Below, one piece after another: positions 1-8,672 of a DNA stretch of 64,000 nt. Below the pieces are notes generated by a model. The model had not been told where the DNA came from and did not search any database. It was given only the letters and a program-made list of their open reading frames with translations. The stretch is taken from contig CAYSFE010000002.1 of assembly GCA_964430225.1 (NCBI GenBank), positions 28,479-92,478 of the forward strand, in the 5' to 3' direction. A program made the translations under genes and the position numbers. Every line of letters starts with the position of its first letter. Position 1 is the first letter of the stretch. Source of the stretch: CAYSFE01 sp964430225. Lineage in GTDB: Bacteria > Patescibacteriota > Dojkabacteria > GCA-016699595 > JBAXKR01.

Positions 1-715
1 CTCCTACTGTTTCTAACTGTATTCCTTTACTTGCAATAAAAGGAGTTAGGAAGATATATAGAGAGGAACCACCAAAAGAATCAATCATACTAGCTAGAAC
101 TGCAAACCTATACTTAGCATTCGAAAGATACTTCTTAAGGTTATAATCTACTGGTTTTGTTTTTTGTAAATCAACCTTACGAAATTCAAAAGTAATTACA
201 AGAGCTATTAAAGAGATAATTACACCAAATATTCCGATTTGAAAAATATCGAATTTAGATACTACAAAAGTAGTTAGTAAAGTAAATATTATTCTCCCAG
301 TATCTCCATATGCTGTAACATTACCGAGTGTTGTGGATATCCTATCTTGTGGAGCACTTTTAGCAGTTTTAGATAAACTTGGAGCTTCGAATAGTCCTGC
401 TGCAATACCTCCTAATACTGTAGAGAGCATTAAGAATATTAAATTATTTGAAAATATGAAAGAAACAAAACTAAAAACATTAAAAATCAGTGCCAAGCTC
501 ATAATGTATTCATTCCCTATTTTTCTAGCAATATCACCAGATAAAAAGGAAGAAACAATTTTAGCAATAGCAAATACTGCAGTAAGAATTCCAATCCATA
601 CAAAATCGAACCCAAGTTTAATTTGTAAAAATGGAATTAATAGAAGTAGAGATATTTCAAATCCTTTAGAGAAGAGTTGTTGAGCACAGAGTCTGAAATA
701 TATTTTCTTCGACAT
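1..715 (-). CDS. MFS transporter, N-terminal part (runs off the window)
   Basis: This reading frame is open from the ATG at 713-715 to the window edge, giving 238 residues of an integral membrane protein. The start reads MSKKIYFRLCAQQLFSKGFE and is followed by repeated hydrophobic helices. The loop after the second helix (LSGDIARKIG) resembles the short basic loop between helices 2 and 3 of major facilitator proteins, and a later segment (GGIAAGLFEAPSLSKTA) looks like the helix 4-5 region. The substrate cannot be told. The gene lies downstream of lysS and the 745-1140 gene on the same strand, about 30 nt after the latter, so it may be the last gene of that operon. The C-terminal half is outside the window. 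Confidence 0.75.
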   Translation of the reverse strand, partial: MSKKIYFRLCAQQLFSKGFEISLLLLIPFLQIKLGFDFVWIGILTAVFAIAKIVSSFLSGDIARKIGNEYIMSLALIFNVFSFVSFIFSNNLIFLMLSTVLGGIAAGLFEAPSLSKTAKSAPQDRISTTLGNVTAYGDTGRIIFTLLTTFVVSKFDIFQIGIFGVIISLIALVITFEFRKVDLQKTKPVDYNLKKYLSNAKYRFAVLASMIDSFGGSSLYIFLTPFIASKGIQLETVG

Positions 716-744
716 TTTAATTATGTAGTATACTAATTATTGTA

Positions 745-1140
745 TTAGTCTCCGTCCCTTGCAAGCTGATTGCTGGCATGGTCATGTGTAAGGTCTCTAC
801 CGATAATTTTACGGTGCTCAAGTTCTATTTCTGGAGCCTGCCTTATCAACTGTTCAAAAACAAATGAAGAGGGATATTGATCTGACCAGTCAATATCACT
901 TAAAGAAGTTCCAGCTTGAAAATCATAAAAAATATGTTTTCCTCTTCTAAAAACCCGTCCAGTTAATTTTACAGCTTTTAACCTATTAACTCTTTTAATG
1001 CTCTCATGTCCCCTTTCTGTGTCTGTATCAAAAAATATACCCCTTTTTAAGTCATAAACATAACAAGTTATTTCGATGTTTTTTATGGCTTTTCTAAATT
1101 CAATGGGAGGTAATTGTTTATCTTTAAAATTTTCAGGCAT
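745..1140 (-). CDS. hypothetical protein downstream of lysS
   Basis: A 131-residue soluble protein that I do not recognise. It has no signal peptide or membrane segment and is rich in charged residues. A central pattern (LKAVKLTGRVFRRGKHIFYD) suggests beta strands. Its ATG follows the lysS stop codon with no gap, so it is almost certainly translated by coupling with lysS. That position argues for a real gene and for co-expression with lysyl-tRNA synthetase, but says nothing firm about function. Confidence 0.65.
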   Translation of the reverse strand: MPENFKDKQLPPIEFRKAIKNIEITCYVYDLKRGIFFDTDTERGHESIKRVNRLKAVKLTGRVFRRGKHIFYDFQAGTSLSDIDWSDQYPSSFVFEQLIRQAPEIELEHRKIIGRDLTHDHASNQLARDGD

Positions 1141-3051
1141 TTACTTATATAGTTCAAGTGTCTTTGTAATTGAGTCTACCTGTTCTTTATCACCAAAAAC
1201 TAGTATTCCTAGTAGTTCTAAATCTTTAATATCTTTAGTCTTTGTAATTTCAACAAGTTTCTTATCACTAGTTGTTTCTATCATTTCTCTAGTAAACTCA
1301 AAAACTTCTAAATTTAATTCTTTAGCTTTAGATCTAAGATCCTTTATGAGTGTTCCTGATTCAACTTGCTTTATCATTATTGCATGTTGAATATTTAGCT
1401 TTATCTTTTCATTATCCTTTGTCTCTATATGGTCTTGTGAAAGTAGTTTAGTTCCTACTCTACTTGCAAGGGAAGCACTAAGATGAGCTATTGTATTTAG
1501 CTCTTGCCACCCTTCTAGTTTAGATTCTTTGTTTAAGATAGCTACGGCGATTTTAGTTTGTTTTGATTTAGCAAACTCAGTTTTAATAGATTCTTTCATT
1601 GGAGGGAATGGTACTCCTTCACGAGCTGACACTCCTTCAAATATCCAGAAGTTTCTTTCACTATGACCCCACCCAAAAGTTGGAGGCATTCCAAATTCAA
1701 GCATTTCTACAAAGTCTTCATCCATCATTTGAGCTTCTTCATCTCCTTCTTCTCTCATCTTTTGTTGTTCATCAAATCTTTCATATTGATCTATTGGATC
1801 ATTTAGTTCACTAAATCCATTACCTAGTTCTGATCCTGCAATCCATGGATGAATTCTTTCTGTTAGTCTTGGATCCTCTACCATAGATTTAGCTAGTGGA
1901 GATAGGAACTTAGGTTCGTTTATCATGAAAGATGGACCTGATATTTCTTTTCTAAGAATTTTACCTAGAGCATCTATTCCTCTACTTACATTATCTTTCT
2001 TCTCTATCTTATTCTTTACTAGCGCGTTATTTATCTCTTCTATATTTGTTTTAAAAATGTCTATATTGAATCTATCCTTGATCAGTTTAGTAAAGTCTAA
2101 TCTCTCCCATTTTTTATCAAGATCAATTTCTTTTCCATTTAATTCAAATTTTGTTTTACCCCAGGTCTTAAGTGCTGTTTCTCTAAACATTGCTTCTATG
2201 AAATCCATTCCTTGTTTGTAGTCAGCATATGCCCAGTAAAACTCCATTGCTATATGTTCAGGAAGATGTTCATCTGAGAATCCCTCATTTCTAAATCTTG
2301 GACCTATATCAAATACCTTTTCAAATCCTCCTCCAATTAGTCTCTTAAGGGGAAGTTCATGAGATATTCTTAAATAGAAATCTTGGTCTATACTGTCCAT
2401 ATGAGTAACAAATGGTTTAGCATCTGCTCCTCCTGTAGTTAGTTCAAGAACAGGAATGTTTACCTCATAGAATCCTGATTTCTTTAAAAACTCTCTATGG
2501 GAATCCCAGTATCTTGATCTTCTTTCAAATCTTCTTCGAATGTCTTCATTCATTACCATATCTAAATATCTTTTTCTTTGTCTTGTTTCTTGATCTTGTA
2601 AACCTTCCCAGTTATCAGGTAATGGTCTAATACTTTTAGTTATGATTTTAATACCAAGCACTTGAAGAGAATCTTCTCCTCTTTGAGTTTTGGTTCCAGT
2701 TCCATATGCTTCAACAAAGTCTCCAGTGTCTAGAAGTTCAAGTAAATCTTTAAAACAAAGTCCATGTAGAGGTTTTAAATCTAAAATATCTTCTTTAATG
2801 TAGAGTTGGATTTTACCACTTGTATCCCTTAGATCAGCAAAAAGAAGTTTTCCATGTTCACGTATAGACATGATTCTACCTGCTAAGTATACCTCTTTCC
2901 CTATTTTATATTCTTCAGATATTAGGAAGTTCTTAATATCCATTGATCTCATTACACGAGCTGGAAATGGATCAAAGCCTAAGGATTTTAATTTCTTAGC
3001 TTTTTCTATTCTAATATCTCTAATTTGTTTTAATGATTGTCCAATATCCAT
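1141..3051 (-). CDS. lysS: lysyl-tRNA synthetase, class II, with C-terminal DUF2000-like domain
   Basis: Charges tRNA-Lys with lysine in the cytoplasm. Residues 1-150 form the OB-fold anticodon-binding domain. The class II core follows, with YLRISHELPLKRL, EKVFDIGPRFRNEG and motif 2. Motif 3 is unusual: it reads PPTFGWGHSERNFW where the family has PPTGGLGIGIDR, so it is one residue shorter but keeps the acidic residue and the arginine. Residues 495-636 are an extra domain (KIAVAILNKES..., LNTIAHLSASLASRVG, DLELLGILVFGDKEQVDSIT) whose pattern matches DUF2000, a peptidyl-tRNA hydrolase 2-like fold. At 636 residues it is far longer than the usual ~500. The probable -10 (TACAAT, 9 nt before ATG) makes the mRNA nearly leaderless. 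Confidence 0.93.
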   Translation of the reverse strand: MDIGQSLKQIRDIRIEKAKKLKSLGFDPFPARVMRSMDIKNFLISEEYKIGKEVYLAGRIMSIREHGKLLFADLRDTSGKIQLYIKEDILDLKPLHGLCFKDLLELLDTGDFVEAYGTGTKTQRGEDSLQVLGIKIITKSIRPLPDNWEGLQDQETRQRKRYLDMVMNEDIRRRFERRSRYWDSHREFLKKSGFYEVNIPVLELTTGGADAKPFVTHMDSIDQDFYLRISHELPLKRLIGGGFEKVFDIGPRFRNEGFSDEHLPEHIAMEFYWAYADYKQGMDFIEAMFRETALKTWGKTKFELNGKEIDLDKKWERLDFTKLIKDRFNIDIFKTNIEEINNALVKNKIEKKDNVSRGIDALGKILRKEISGPSFMINEPKFLSPLAKSMVEDPRLTERIHPWIAGSELGNGFSELNDPIDQYERFDEQQKMREEGDEEAQMMDEDFVEMLEFGMPPTFGWGHSERNFWIFEGVSAREGVPFPPMKESIKTEFAKSKQTKIAVAILNKESKLEGWQELNTIAHLSASLASRVGTKLLSQDHIETKDNEKIKLNIQHAIMIKQVESGTLIKDLRSKAKELNLEVFEFTREMIETTSDKKLVEITKTKDIKDLELLGILVFGDKEQVDSITKTLELYK

Positions 3052-3060
3052 ATGGAGTAA

Positions 3061-3066
3061 ATTGTA
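3061..3066 (-). promoter_or_regulatory. -10 box of lysS
   Basis: TACAAT on the minus strand lies 9 nt upstream of the lysS ATG with no Shine-Dalgarno sequence between. A second TATAAT-like box lies about 9 nt further upstream and could give a short leader instead. Confidence 0.45.
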
Positions 3067-3098
3067 CGATTATATCTAGTAAGAGGCAATACTTTTAT

Positions 3099-3461
3099 CT
3101 ATTGAAAAACCTGACTTAAACCTGACAAAGCTGTTAATGCGCTTATAAGGAACTCCTTACGCCTTACTGATGGAACCTTTTCGTAGTCCAGCATACCTGG
3201 AGTTAATTGGTTATAGTAAAATGCTCGACCTCTTGATGAAATGAAAGTCAAAAAACTTGAAGTCAAAGTTAACGTCTTTGTTAAATCTAAATGTATATCT
3301 GTAATACCCTTTTGTCTTAATATTTGTGCAGATAATGCTAATCCAACAGTAAAAATACAAAGTGCAGTATTTATATGCATTTTTCTACCAGTATTATCTT
3401 GTTCAGCGTTTTTCATGAGTATGTATAAATTATATACGTTGATTATATCAGCAAGTCCCAT
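3099..3461 (-). CDS. hypothetical membrane protein
   Basis: About 120 residues with three or so hydrophobic segments (around INVYNLYILM, TALCIFTVGLALSAQIL and LTLTSSFLTFIS) and a basic C-terminal part (VRRKEFLIS). I do not recognise the family. I chose the ATG at 3459-3461 because the longer frame starts with TTG inside the divergent rsmE gene; a GTG two codons upstream is also possible. It lies between lysS and rsmE on the lysS strand, with 47 nt to lysS. Confidence 0.5.
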   Translation of the reverse strand: MGLADIINVYNLYILMKNAEQDNTGRKMHINTALCIFTVGLALSAQILRQKGITDIHLDLTKTLTLTSSFLTFISSRGRAFYYNQLTPGMLDYEKVPSVRRKEFLISALTALSGLSQVFQ

Positions 3462-3494
3462 AGTCACAAAATGGTGAGTAAGATATAAAATTGG

Positions 3495-3500
3495 TATAAT
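3495..3500 (+). promoter_or_regulatory. -10 box of rsmE (leaderless start)
   Basis: A consensus TATAAT sits 5 nt before the rsmE ATG at 3506. Transcription would begin at or next to the start codon, and there is no room for a ribosome-binding site. Confidence 0.6.
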
Positions 3501-3505
3501 AAAAC

Positions 3506-4186
3506 ATGCACAGATTCTATATTGATCTAACAAAAACAGGTAATCTCATTACTAACTCTGAAAGCTATCATGCTATTAGGGTTTTAAGAGTAAAAGTTGG
3601 AGAAAAGATTGTTTGTTTTGATGGGAATGGAAATGAAAGTATATGTTTAGTAAGGGTAGTTGATGAAAGTAATAAAAAACACCCATCTCTTTTAATAGAT
3701 GTTCTATCAAGTCAGAAATTTGAAAAATCTAAGTTTGAAAAAGTGTTAATAGTAAGTTCTTTTAAACTTGATAGACTTGAATGGGGAATTGAAAAAGCAG
3801 TAGAACTAGGAATAGAAAGGATAATAGTAACACAAACAAAATACTCTCAAGTCCCACTTTCTCTAGTAGAAAAGAAGATTGATCGACTAAATGAAATAGT
3901 GTTAAGTGCCTCTAAACAATGTGAAAGAAAATATATTCCTAGTTTAGAACTTAAAGAGTTTAAAGAAATACTTTCTCTTAAGGGAAATAGATATGTGGCA
4001 AATAGGGATGGTAAAGGGGTAATTGAAAAAAATATGACTGATACATATATATTCGTAGGTCCAGAAGGAGGATTTGAAACTAGTGAATTAAAAGAATTGG
4101 TTGATTCAGGCTTTATTGAAGTTAGTTTAGCACCAAATATCTTGAGAGCTGAAACAGCAATGGCGATAGCTTCTTACTCTATCTAG
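3506..4186 (+). CDS. rsmE: 16S rRNA m3U1498 methyltransferase RsmE
   Basis: SPOUT-class methyltransferase that methylates N3 of U1498 in 16S rRNA using S-adenosylmethionine. The 226-residue length is typical. The N-terminal PUA-like part (MHRFYIDL, SYHAIRVLRVKVGE) is followed by the knotted SPOUT domain with IVSSFKLDRLEWGIEKAVELG, the SAM-binding FVGPEGGF loop near residue 183 and the trefoil end SLAPNILRAETAMAIA. The start is fixed by the family N-terminus and by TATAAT 5 nt upstream. Confidence 0.95.
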   Translation: MHRFYIDLTKTGNLITNSESYHAIRVLRVKVGEKIVCFDGNGNESICLVRVVDESNKKHPSLLIDVLSSQKFEKSKFEKVLIVSSFKLDRLEWGIEKAVELGIERIIVTQTKYSQVPLSLVEKKIDRLNEIVLSASKQCERKYIPSLELKEFKEILSLKGNRYVANRDGKGVIEKNMTDTYIFVGPEGGFETSELKELVDSGFIEVSLAPNILRAETAMAIASYSI

Positions 4187-4210
4187 TTTATTAAATATTA
4201 CTTGATTTTC

Positions 4211-5191
4211 ATGCAGACTAAAGGTGAAATAATAATTTTTGAAAATTCTAATAATGAAACCAAATTAGATGTAAAATTAATTAAAGAATCTGTTTGGCTT
4301 ACACAAAACCAAATGGCAACTCTTTTTGGTAAGGATACAGATACAATTGGACTTCATATTAAAAATATTTACAGAGAATCCGAATTAGTTGAGAAGTCAA
4401 CTACCGAGGATTACTCGGTAGTTCAATTAGAGGGTAATAGAAGGATAAATCGTAAATTAAAGCATTACAATTTAGATATGATAATTTCTGTTGGATATAG
4501 GGTGAACTCAATAAGAGGTACTAAATTTAGGATATGGGCAACAAAAATACTTAAAGAACATTTAATAAAAGGGTTTTCAGTTAATGCAAAAAGATTAAAA
4601 GAGCTTAATCAAAATATTGAACTTATTAAAAGAGCAGTGGATAGAAAAGGTATTGATTCCGATGAAAAAGCAGGTCTTCTTGATCTTATTTTAAACTATA
4701 CAAAAACATGGGTATTACTTAATGAATTTGACGAGAAAAGTATATCTATTAAAAATATTAAAACTAAGTCTAGTTATGAATTAAGATACAAAGAATCAAA
4801 AGAATTAATTGAGTTATTAAAAAGTAAAGTTCAGGAAAATGGAAAAAATAACAGTTTATTTGGGAATGAAATTGATTTAGGGTTAGAAAGAATATTGAAA
4901 AGTATCAATCAAACGTTCGATAAAAAGAATTTATATCAATCACTAGAAGAAAAGGCTTCACATTTATTGTATTTCATAATTAAAGATCATCCATTCTCGG
5001 ACGGAAATAAAAGAATTGCGTCATTATTGTTTATAATTTATTTAAACAAAAATAAGTTTTTTTCTAAAAATAATGGAAATCCTAAAATTGATGAAAATGC
5101 TTTAGTTGTTTTAGCTCTTCTAATCGCAGAGAGTAAACCTTCTGAAAAAGATAGTATGATATCTTTAATTATGAATTTGTTAGTAGATTAA
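4211..5191 (+). CDS. RhuM family protein fused to a Fic/Doc domain
   Basis: About 326 residues. The N-terminal half carries the RhuM signature: SVWLTQNQMATLFGKD, then LKHYNLDMIISVGYRVNS and GTKFRIWATKILKEHL. The C-terminal part is a Fic/Doc domain with HPFSDGNKRIASLLF, the active-site motif whose His and Asn-Lys-Arg pattern is closer to Doc than to AMP-transferring Fic (GNGR). Such RhuM-Fic proteins are scattered in bacteria, often on accessory DNA, and are suspected toxins or modifiers; the target is unknown. A TTG three codons upstream (4202) is an alternative start. No antitoxin gene is evident beside it. Confidence 0.85.
   Translation: MQTKGEIIIFENSNNETKLDVKLIKESVWLTQNQMATLFGKDTDTIGLHIKNIYRESELVEKSTTEDYSVVQLEGNRRINRKLKHYNLDMIISVGYRVNSIRGTKFRIWATKILKEHLIKGFSVNAKRLKELNQNIELIKRAVDRKGIDSDEKAGLLDLILNYTKTWVLLNEFDEKSISIKNIKTKSSYELRYKESKELIELLKSKVQENGKNNSLFGNEIDLGLERILKSINQTFDKKNLYQSLEEKASHLLYFIIKDHPFSDGNKRIASLLFIIYLNKNKFFSKNNGNPKIDENALVVLALLIAESKPSEKDSMISLIMNLLVD
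4399..4423. repeat. perfect 10-bp inverted repeat inside the RhuM-Fic gene
   Basis: Arms AACTACCGAG and CTCGGTAGTT are separated by GATTA. The hairpin lies in the coding sequence, where the RhuM family has a variable link between the two conserved blocks. Confidence 0.6.
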
Positions 5192-5202
5192 GAAGTGTGA
5201 AA

Positions 5203-6156
5203 TTATTTAGTACTCTCTATTCTTACCCATGTCTTATCAAAACTTTTCTTTTTGATCTTTCTTTCATATGCAATCCTTATCCATAGTATTAGTCTTGTGG
5301 GATAAAGAAGAAGGGAGAAGAATAGTTCTCTAAGTGATTTAGCGTACTTAATAGGGAACCAGAAATATTCTAGTTCATGCCAGAATGATCTAGTTTTGTT
5401 CTTTTCTGTTACAAACCCATATTTCCATAGCTGAATATATCCACCTAATGATCTCGCCTTCTGGTTATACCAGTCTTTAATTGATGTAGGGTATTTTACA
5501 TATACAGTTGAGGAAGGTTCATATGCAATTCTCTTTTTATTCTTTATGATCATATATGACATATATGCATCATCTGCTAATACATCTCGTGGTAACTTAA
5601 ACTTCGGTTTATACATAGCTGTTAAGTATCCAGAAAGTGTAAAGAAATCTTTGTTCGTTATTATCTTTGAACTAGTTCCTGCCTTATTCTCCGTTAACGT
5701 TATTGTTCTTTTATGATGAGCTGCATCAGATAAAAGATGTCCCCAATACCCAAGTAGAGATGAACTTCTATCACTTGATATTGGTCTTCCAGTTACTGCT
5801 CCAATATTTGGATCTGAAAGAAGTTTACGTATAAGTGGGTTTATTGAATTTGTTCCTAAGTATGTATCTCCATCAGTGAGAATTAATATATCTCCTGTTG
5901 CTTTTCTAAAACCAAGGTTAAGTGCAGTAGGTTTACCTTCTGCAGGATCTTCAATATGTACATATTTATTGAAATCAAAGTTGAGTTCTACAAGTTTTCT
6001 TTCAGCAGTCTCACGTGTTAATTCATCAGGGCATATGAGCATTATCTCGTAATCAATTTCGGGAATATTGTTGAATTCAGGACGTATTAAGGTCTCTAAG
6101 TTATGACCTATACTTTTATGCTCTTTCCAAGCTGTTATGATGATAGTAACTTTCAT
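5203..6156 (-). CDS. family 2 glycosyltransferase
   Basis: About 317 residues. The GT-A fold begins at once with MKVTIIITAWKEHKSI, then DPAEGKPTALNLGFRKATGD and the metal-binding DGD in ILILTDGDTYLG. A later ADDAY supplies the probable catalytic acid, and QKARSLGGYIQLW stands where processive enzymes have QxxRW. A hydrophobic stretch near the C-terminus (LFFSLLLYPTRLILWIRIAY) suggests membrane association. The likely role is transfer of sugars to a cell-surface polymer or lipid carrier. I start it at the ATG of MKVTIII because a longer frame would run into divergent mutS and a -10 box lies 9 nt upstream. Confidence 0.85.
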   Translation of the reverse strand: MKVTIIITAWKEHKSIGHNLETLIRPEFNNIPEIDYEIMLICPDELTRETAERKLVELNFDFNKYVHIEDPAEGKPTALNLGFRKATGDILILTDGDTYLGTNSINPLIRKLLSDPNIGAVTGRPISSDRSSSLLGYWGHLLSDAAHHKRTITLTENKAGTSSKIITNKDFFTLSGYLTAMYKPKFKLPRDVLADDAYMSYMIIKNKKRIAYEPSSTVYVKYPTSIKDWYNQKARSLGGYIQLWKYGFVTEKNKTRSFWHELEYFWFPIKYAKSLRELFFSLLLYPTRLILWIRIAYERKIKKKSFDKTWVRIESTK

Positions 6157-6165
6157 ACGACAAAT

Positions 6166-6171
6166 AGTATA
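6166..6171 (-). promoter_or_regulatory. -10 box of the GT2 gene
   Basis: TATACT on the minus strand, 9 nt before the ATG at 6156; no ribosome-binding site in between. Confidence 0.5.
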
Positions 6172-6192
6172 CCATTTGGGAGATAAATCTAC

Positions 6193-6198
6193 TACAAT
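6193..6198 (+). promoter_or_regulatory. -10 box of mutS
   Basis: TACAAT 8 nt before the mutS ATG at 6207. A TATGAT directly touches the ATG but is too close to serve it. Confidence 0.45.
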
Positions 6199-6206
6199 CC
6201 TATGAT

Positions 6207-8672
6207 ATGGAACTAACCCCAGCTGAAGCACAGTATGTAAAACTAAAACAAGAATACAAAGACTCAGTCCTACTTTTTAGGATGGGAGACTTCTATGAAG
6301 TATTTGATGATGATGCAAAACTACTTAGTAAAATACTTGGTCTTACCCTTACATCGAGATCAAAAGGAACTAAAGCTCGTCCTATGGCAGGTATTCCATA
6401 CCATGCACTAAACACATATTTAGGGAGAATTGTTAAAGCAGGATTCAAAGTCGCTATTGCAGATCAACTAGAAGATTCTAAGCTTGCTAAAGGAGTAGTT
6501 AAACGAGGTGTAACACGAGTAGTTACAGAAGGTAACCTCATAGATGAAAAGAATGTCACAGATTCTGAACATGTATATATTTCATGTGTTTACCAAGATA
6601 AGAAAAAGTATGGAGTAAGCTACTTAGATTTATCAACTGGAGAATTTAAGCTCTTTGAAACAGATAATATATATATGTTGTTAAACAAATTAAAAGTTCT
6701 TGAGGTTAGAGAGATTGTCACAACAGAAGATGTAAAAGAAAGTTTAAGAGAACAAATACCTACTCATATTAAAGTAGTAGATAAGTATAGTTTTGATAGA
6801 GAGACAAACCGTAAAACTCTACTTGATCATTTTGGTACCACTTCTCTTAAAGGTTTTGGTGTTGAGGAATATTTTTTAGGTATATGTGCAGCTGGAACAC
6901 TATTAAAGTATGTAAGTTCACTTGAACTTAAGAAATCATTTCACATCACTAAAATCTCTCTTGATGACACATCTAAATATATGTCACTTGATTACTCTAC
7001 TATTAAAAACCTTGAACTTCTCTATCCACTTAATCAAAATGAATCAAATGACTCTACCCTAATATCTGTAATAGACAAAACTCTAACACCTATGGGGAAA
7101 CGTAAGATTAGGGAATATGTTTTAAGACCACTAATAGATATCAAAGAGATTAACTTAAGATTAGATCATGTAGATTACCTATTTAAAGACCAAACAGTTC
7201 TTTCAACTTTAAGAGAAAACTTAGACAATATATATGACATAGAAAGAATAGTATCAAGACTTGGACTGAACACAATCTCTCCTAAAGACTTTCTTTCTCT
7301 TAAACTGAGTCTTGAGAAAGTAATTAATATATGTGAAATATTTAAGACTTCTAAACTTAAAATATTTTCTGATCTATCTGGTAAAAAAGATTCTCTTACC
7401 CTCATACTTGAGCTCATCTCTTCCACCATTTCAGAAGAAGCTCCTTACCTCATATCTGATGGAAATGTATTTGTAAAAGGATATGACAAAGAGTTAGACG
7501 AATTAAGATCCTTAAGAGAAGGATCAAAAGAATGGTTAAATGAGTTTCAAAAGAAAGAGATTGAAAAAAGTGGAATATCTACATTAAAAGTAAGGTTTAA
7601 TAATGTATTTGGCTACTATATCGAAATATCTAGAGGAGCTCTATCAAAAACTCCACCTAACTACATCCGTAAACAAACTCTAGTAAATGCAGAGCGTTTC
7701 ATTACAGAAGAACTTAAAGTAATGGAAGAAAAGATATTGAGTGCTGAAAGTAAAATACTTGATATAGAGACAAGACTATATGAAGAATTTAAATCATCTT
7801 TCACTAAATATATTTCTCTTTTACAAGAAATATCTGAAAATATTTCACATATTGATGTGTTTGCAAGTTTTGCCAGTGTGTCTCTTGATAAAAAATATAT
7901 TAAGCCAAATATTTTAGAAGATGGAAAAGTAACGAAGATAAAAGATGGAAGACATCCGGTTGTTGAGAATATTTTAAAATCAGAGTTTATCCCTAACGAC
8001 ATTGATTTAAACAATGATAAGTTTCTAAATATCCTAACTGGTCCAAATATGTCAGGTAAGTCTACATATATTAGGCAAGTAGCTCTCATTACTCTTCTAG
8101 CTCAAATTGGATGCTTTGTACCAGCTAAGAATGCTTCTTTAAGTTTGGTAGATAAGATATTTAGTAGAATTGGAGCATCTGACAATATATCTTCTGGAGA
8201 AAGTACTTTTATGGTTGAAATGAATGAGACAGCAAATATTTTAAACAATTCTACAAGTAAGAGTTTAATAATCTTAGATGAAGTAGGTAGAGGTACATCT
8301 ACATATGACGGTGTAGCTATTGCTTGGTCTATTGTGGAGTATATACATGAGAAATTAAAAGCTAGAACACTCTTTGCTACCCACTATATTGAACTTACAA
8401 AGCTAGCAAGTAAGTATATGGGGATTAGTAATTTCTCAGTTAAAGTTCTAGAAGAAGGAAAAGAAGTAATCTTTATGCATAAGATTGTAGAAGGTGCTGC
8501 TGAAAGAAGTTTTGGAGTACACGTGGCTAAACTAGCTGGGTTACCTAAAGAAGTTACGGACAATGCTTCAAATATTCTTAAGTCATTTGAGTCAAGCAAG
8601 GAGAACAAAGTAGCTGGATCAATAAAGAAGAAAACTAAGTCTGACATTACTCCACAAATAGAACTATTCTAA
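6207..8672 (+). CDS. mutS: DNA mismatch repair protein MutS
   Basis: Recognises mismatches and small loops in duplex DNA. The 821-residue protein has all MutS domains: the mismatch-binding domain with the conserved Phe-x-Glu (MGDFYEVFDDDAK), connector, lever and clamp, then the ATPase with Walker A TGPNMSGKSTYIRQ, ISSGESTFMVEM, Walker B SLIILDEVGRGTSTYDG and the ATHY motif. The C-terminus contains the helix-turn-helix dimer region (ERSFGVHVAKLAGLP). Its stop shares a base with the recO start (TAATG), so the two are translationally coupled. No mutL is seen in this window. Confidence 0.97.
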   Translation: MELTPAEAQYVKLKQEYKDSVLLFRMGDFYEVFDDDAKLLSKILGLTLTSRSKGTKARPMAGIPYHALNTYLGRIVKAGFKVAIADQLEDSKLAKGVVKRGVTRVVTEGNLIDEKNVTDSEHVYISCVYQDKKKYGVSYLDLSTGEFKLFETDNIYMLLNKLKVLEVREIVTTEDVKESLREQIPTHIKVVDKYSFDRETNRKTLLDHFGTTSLKGFGVEEYFLGICAAGTLLKYVSSLELKKSFHITKISLDDTSKYMSLDYSTIKNLELLYPLNQNESNDSTLISVIDKTLTPMGKRKIREYVLRPLIDIKEINLRLDHVDYLFKDQTVLSTLRENLDNIYDIERIVSRLGLNTISPKDFLSLKLSLEKVINICEIFKTSKLKIFSDLSGKKDSLTLILELISSTISEEAPYLISDGNVFVKGYDKELDELRSLREGSKEWLNEFQKKEIEKSGISTLKVRFNNVFGYYIEISRGALSKTPPNYIRKQTLVNAERFITEELKVMEEKILSAESKILDIETRLYEEFKSSFTKYISLLQEISENISHIDVFASFASVSLDKKYIKPNILEDGKVTKIKDGRHPVVENILKSEFIPNDIDLNNDKFLNILTGPNMSGKSTYIRQVALITLLAQIGCFVPAKNASLSLVDKIFSRIGASDNISSGESTFMVEMNETANILNNSTSKSLIILDEVGRGTSTYDGVAIAWSIVEYIHEKLKARTLFATHYIELTKLASKYMGISNFSVKVLEEGKEVIFMHKIVEGAAERSFGVHVAKLAGLPKEVTDNASNILKSFESSKENKVAGSIKKKTKSDITPQIELF

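Noticed and set aside
333..683. Plus-strand frame over the MFS gene
   Set aside because: It is the complement of a clear membrane protein frame that is open to the window edge.
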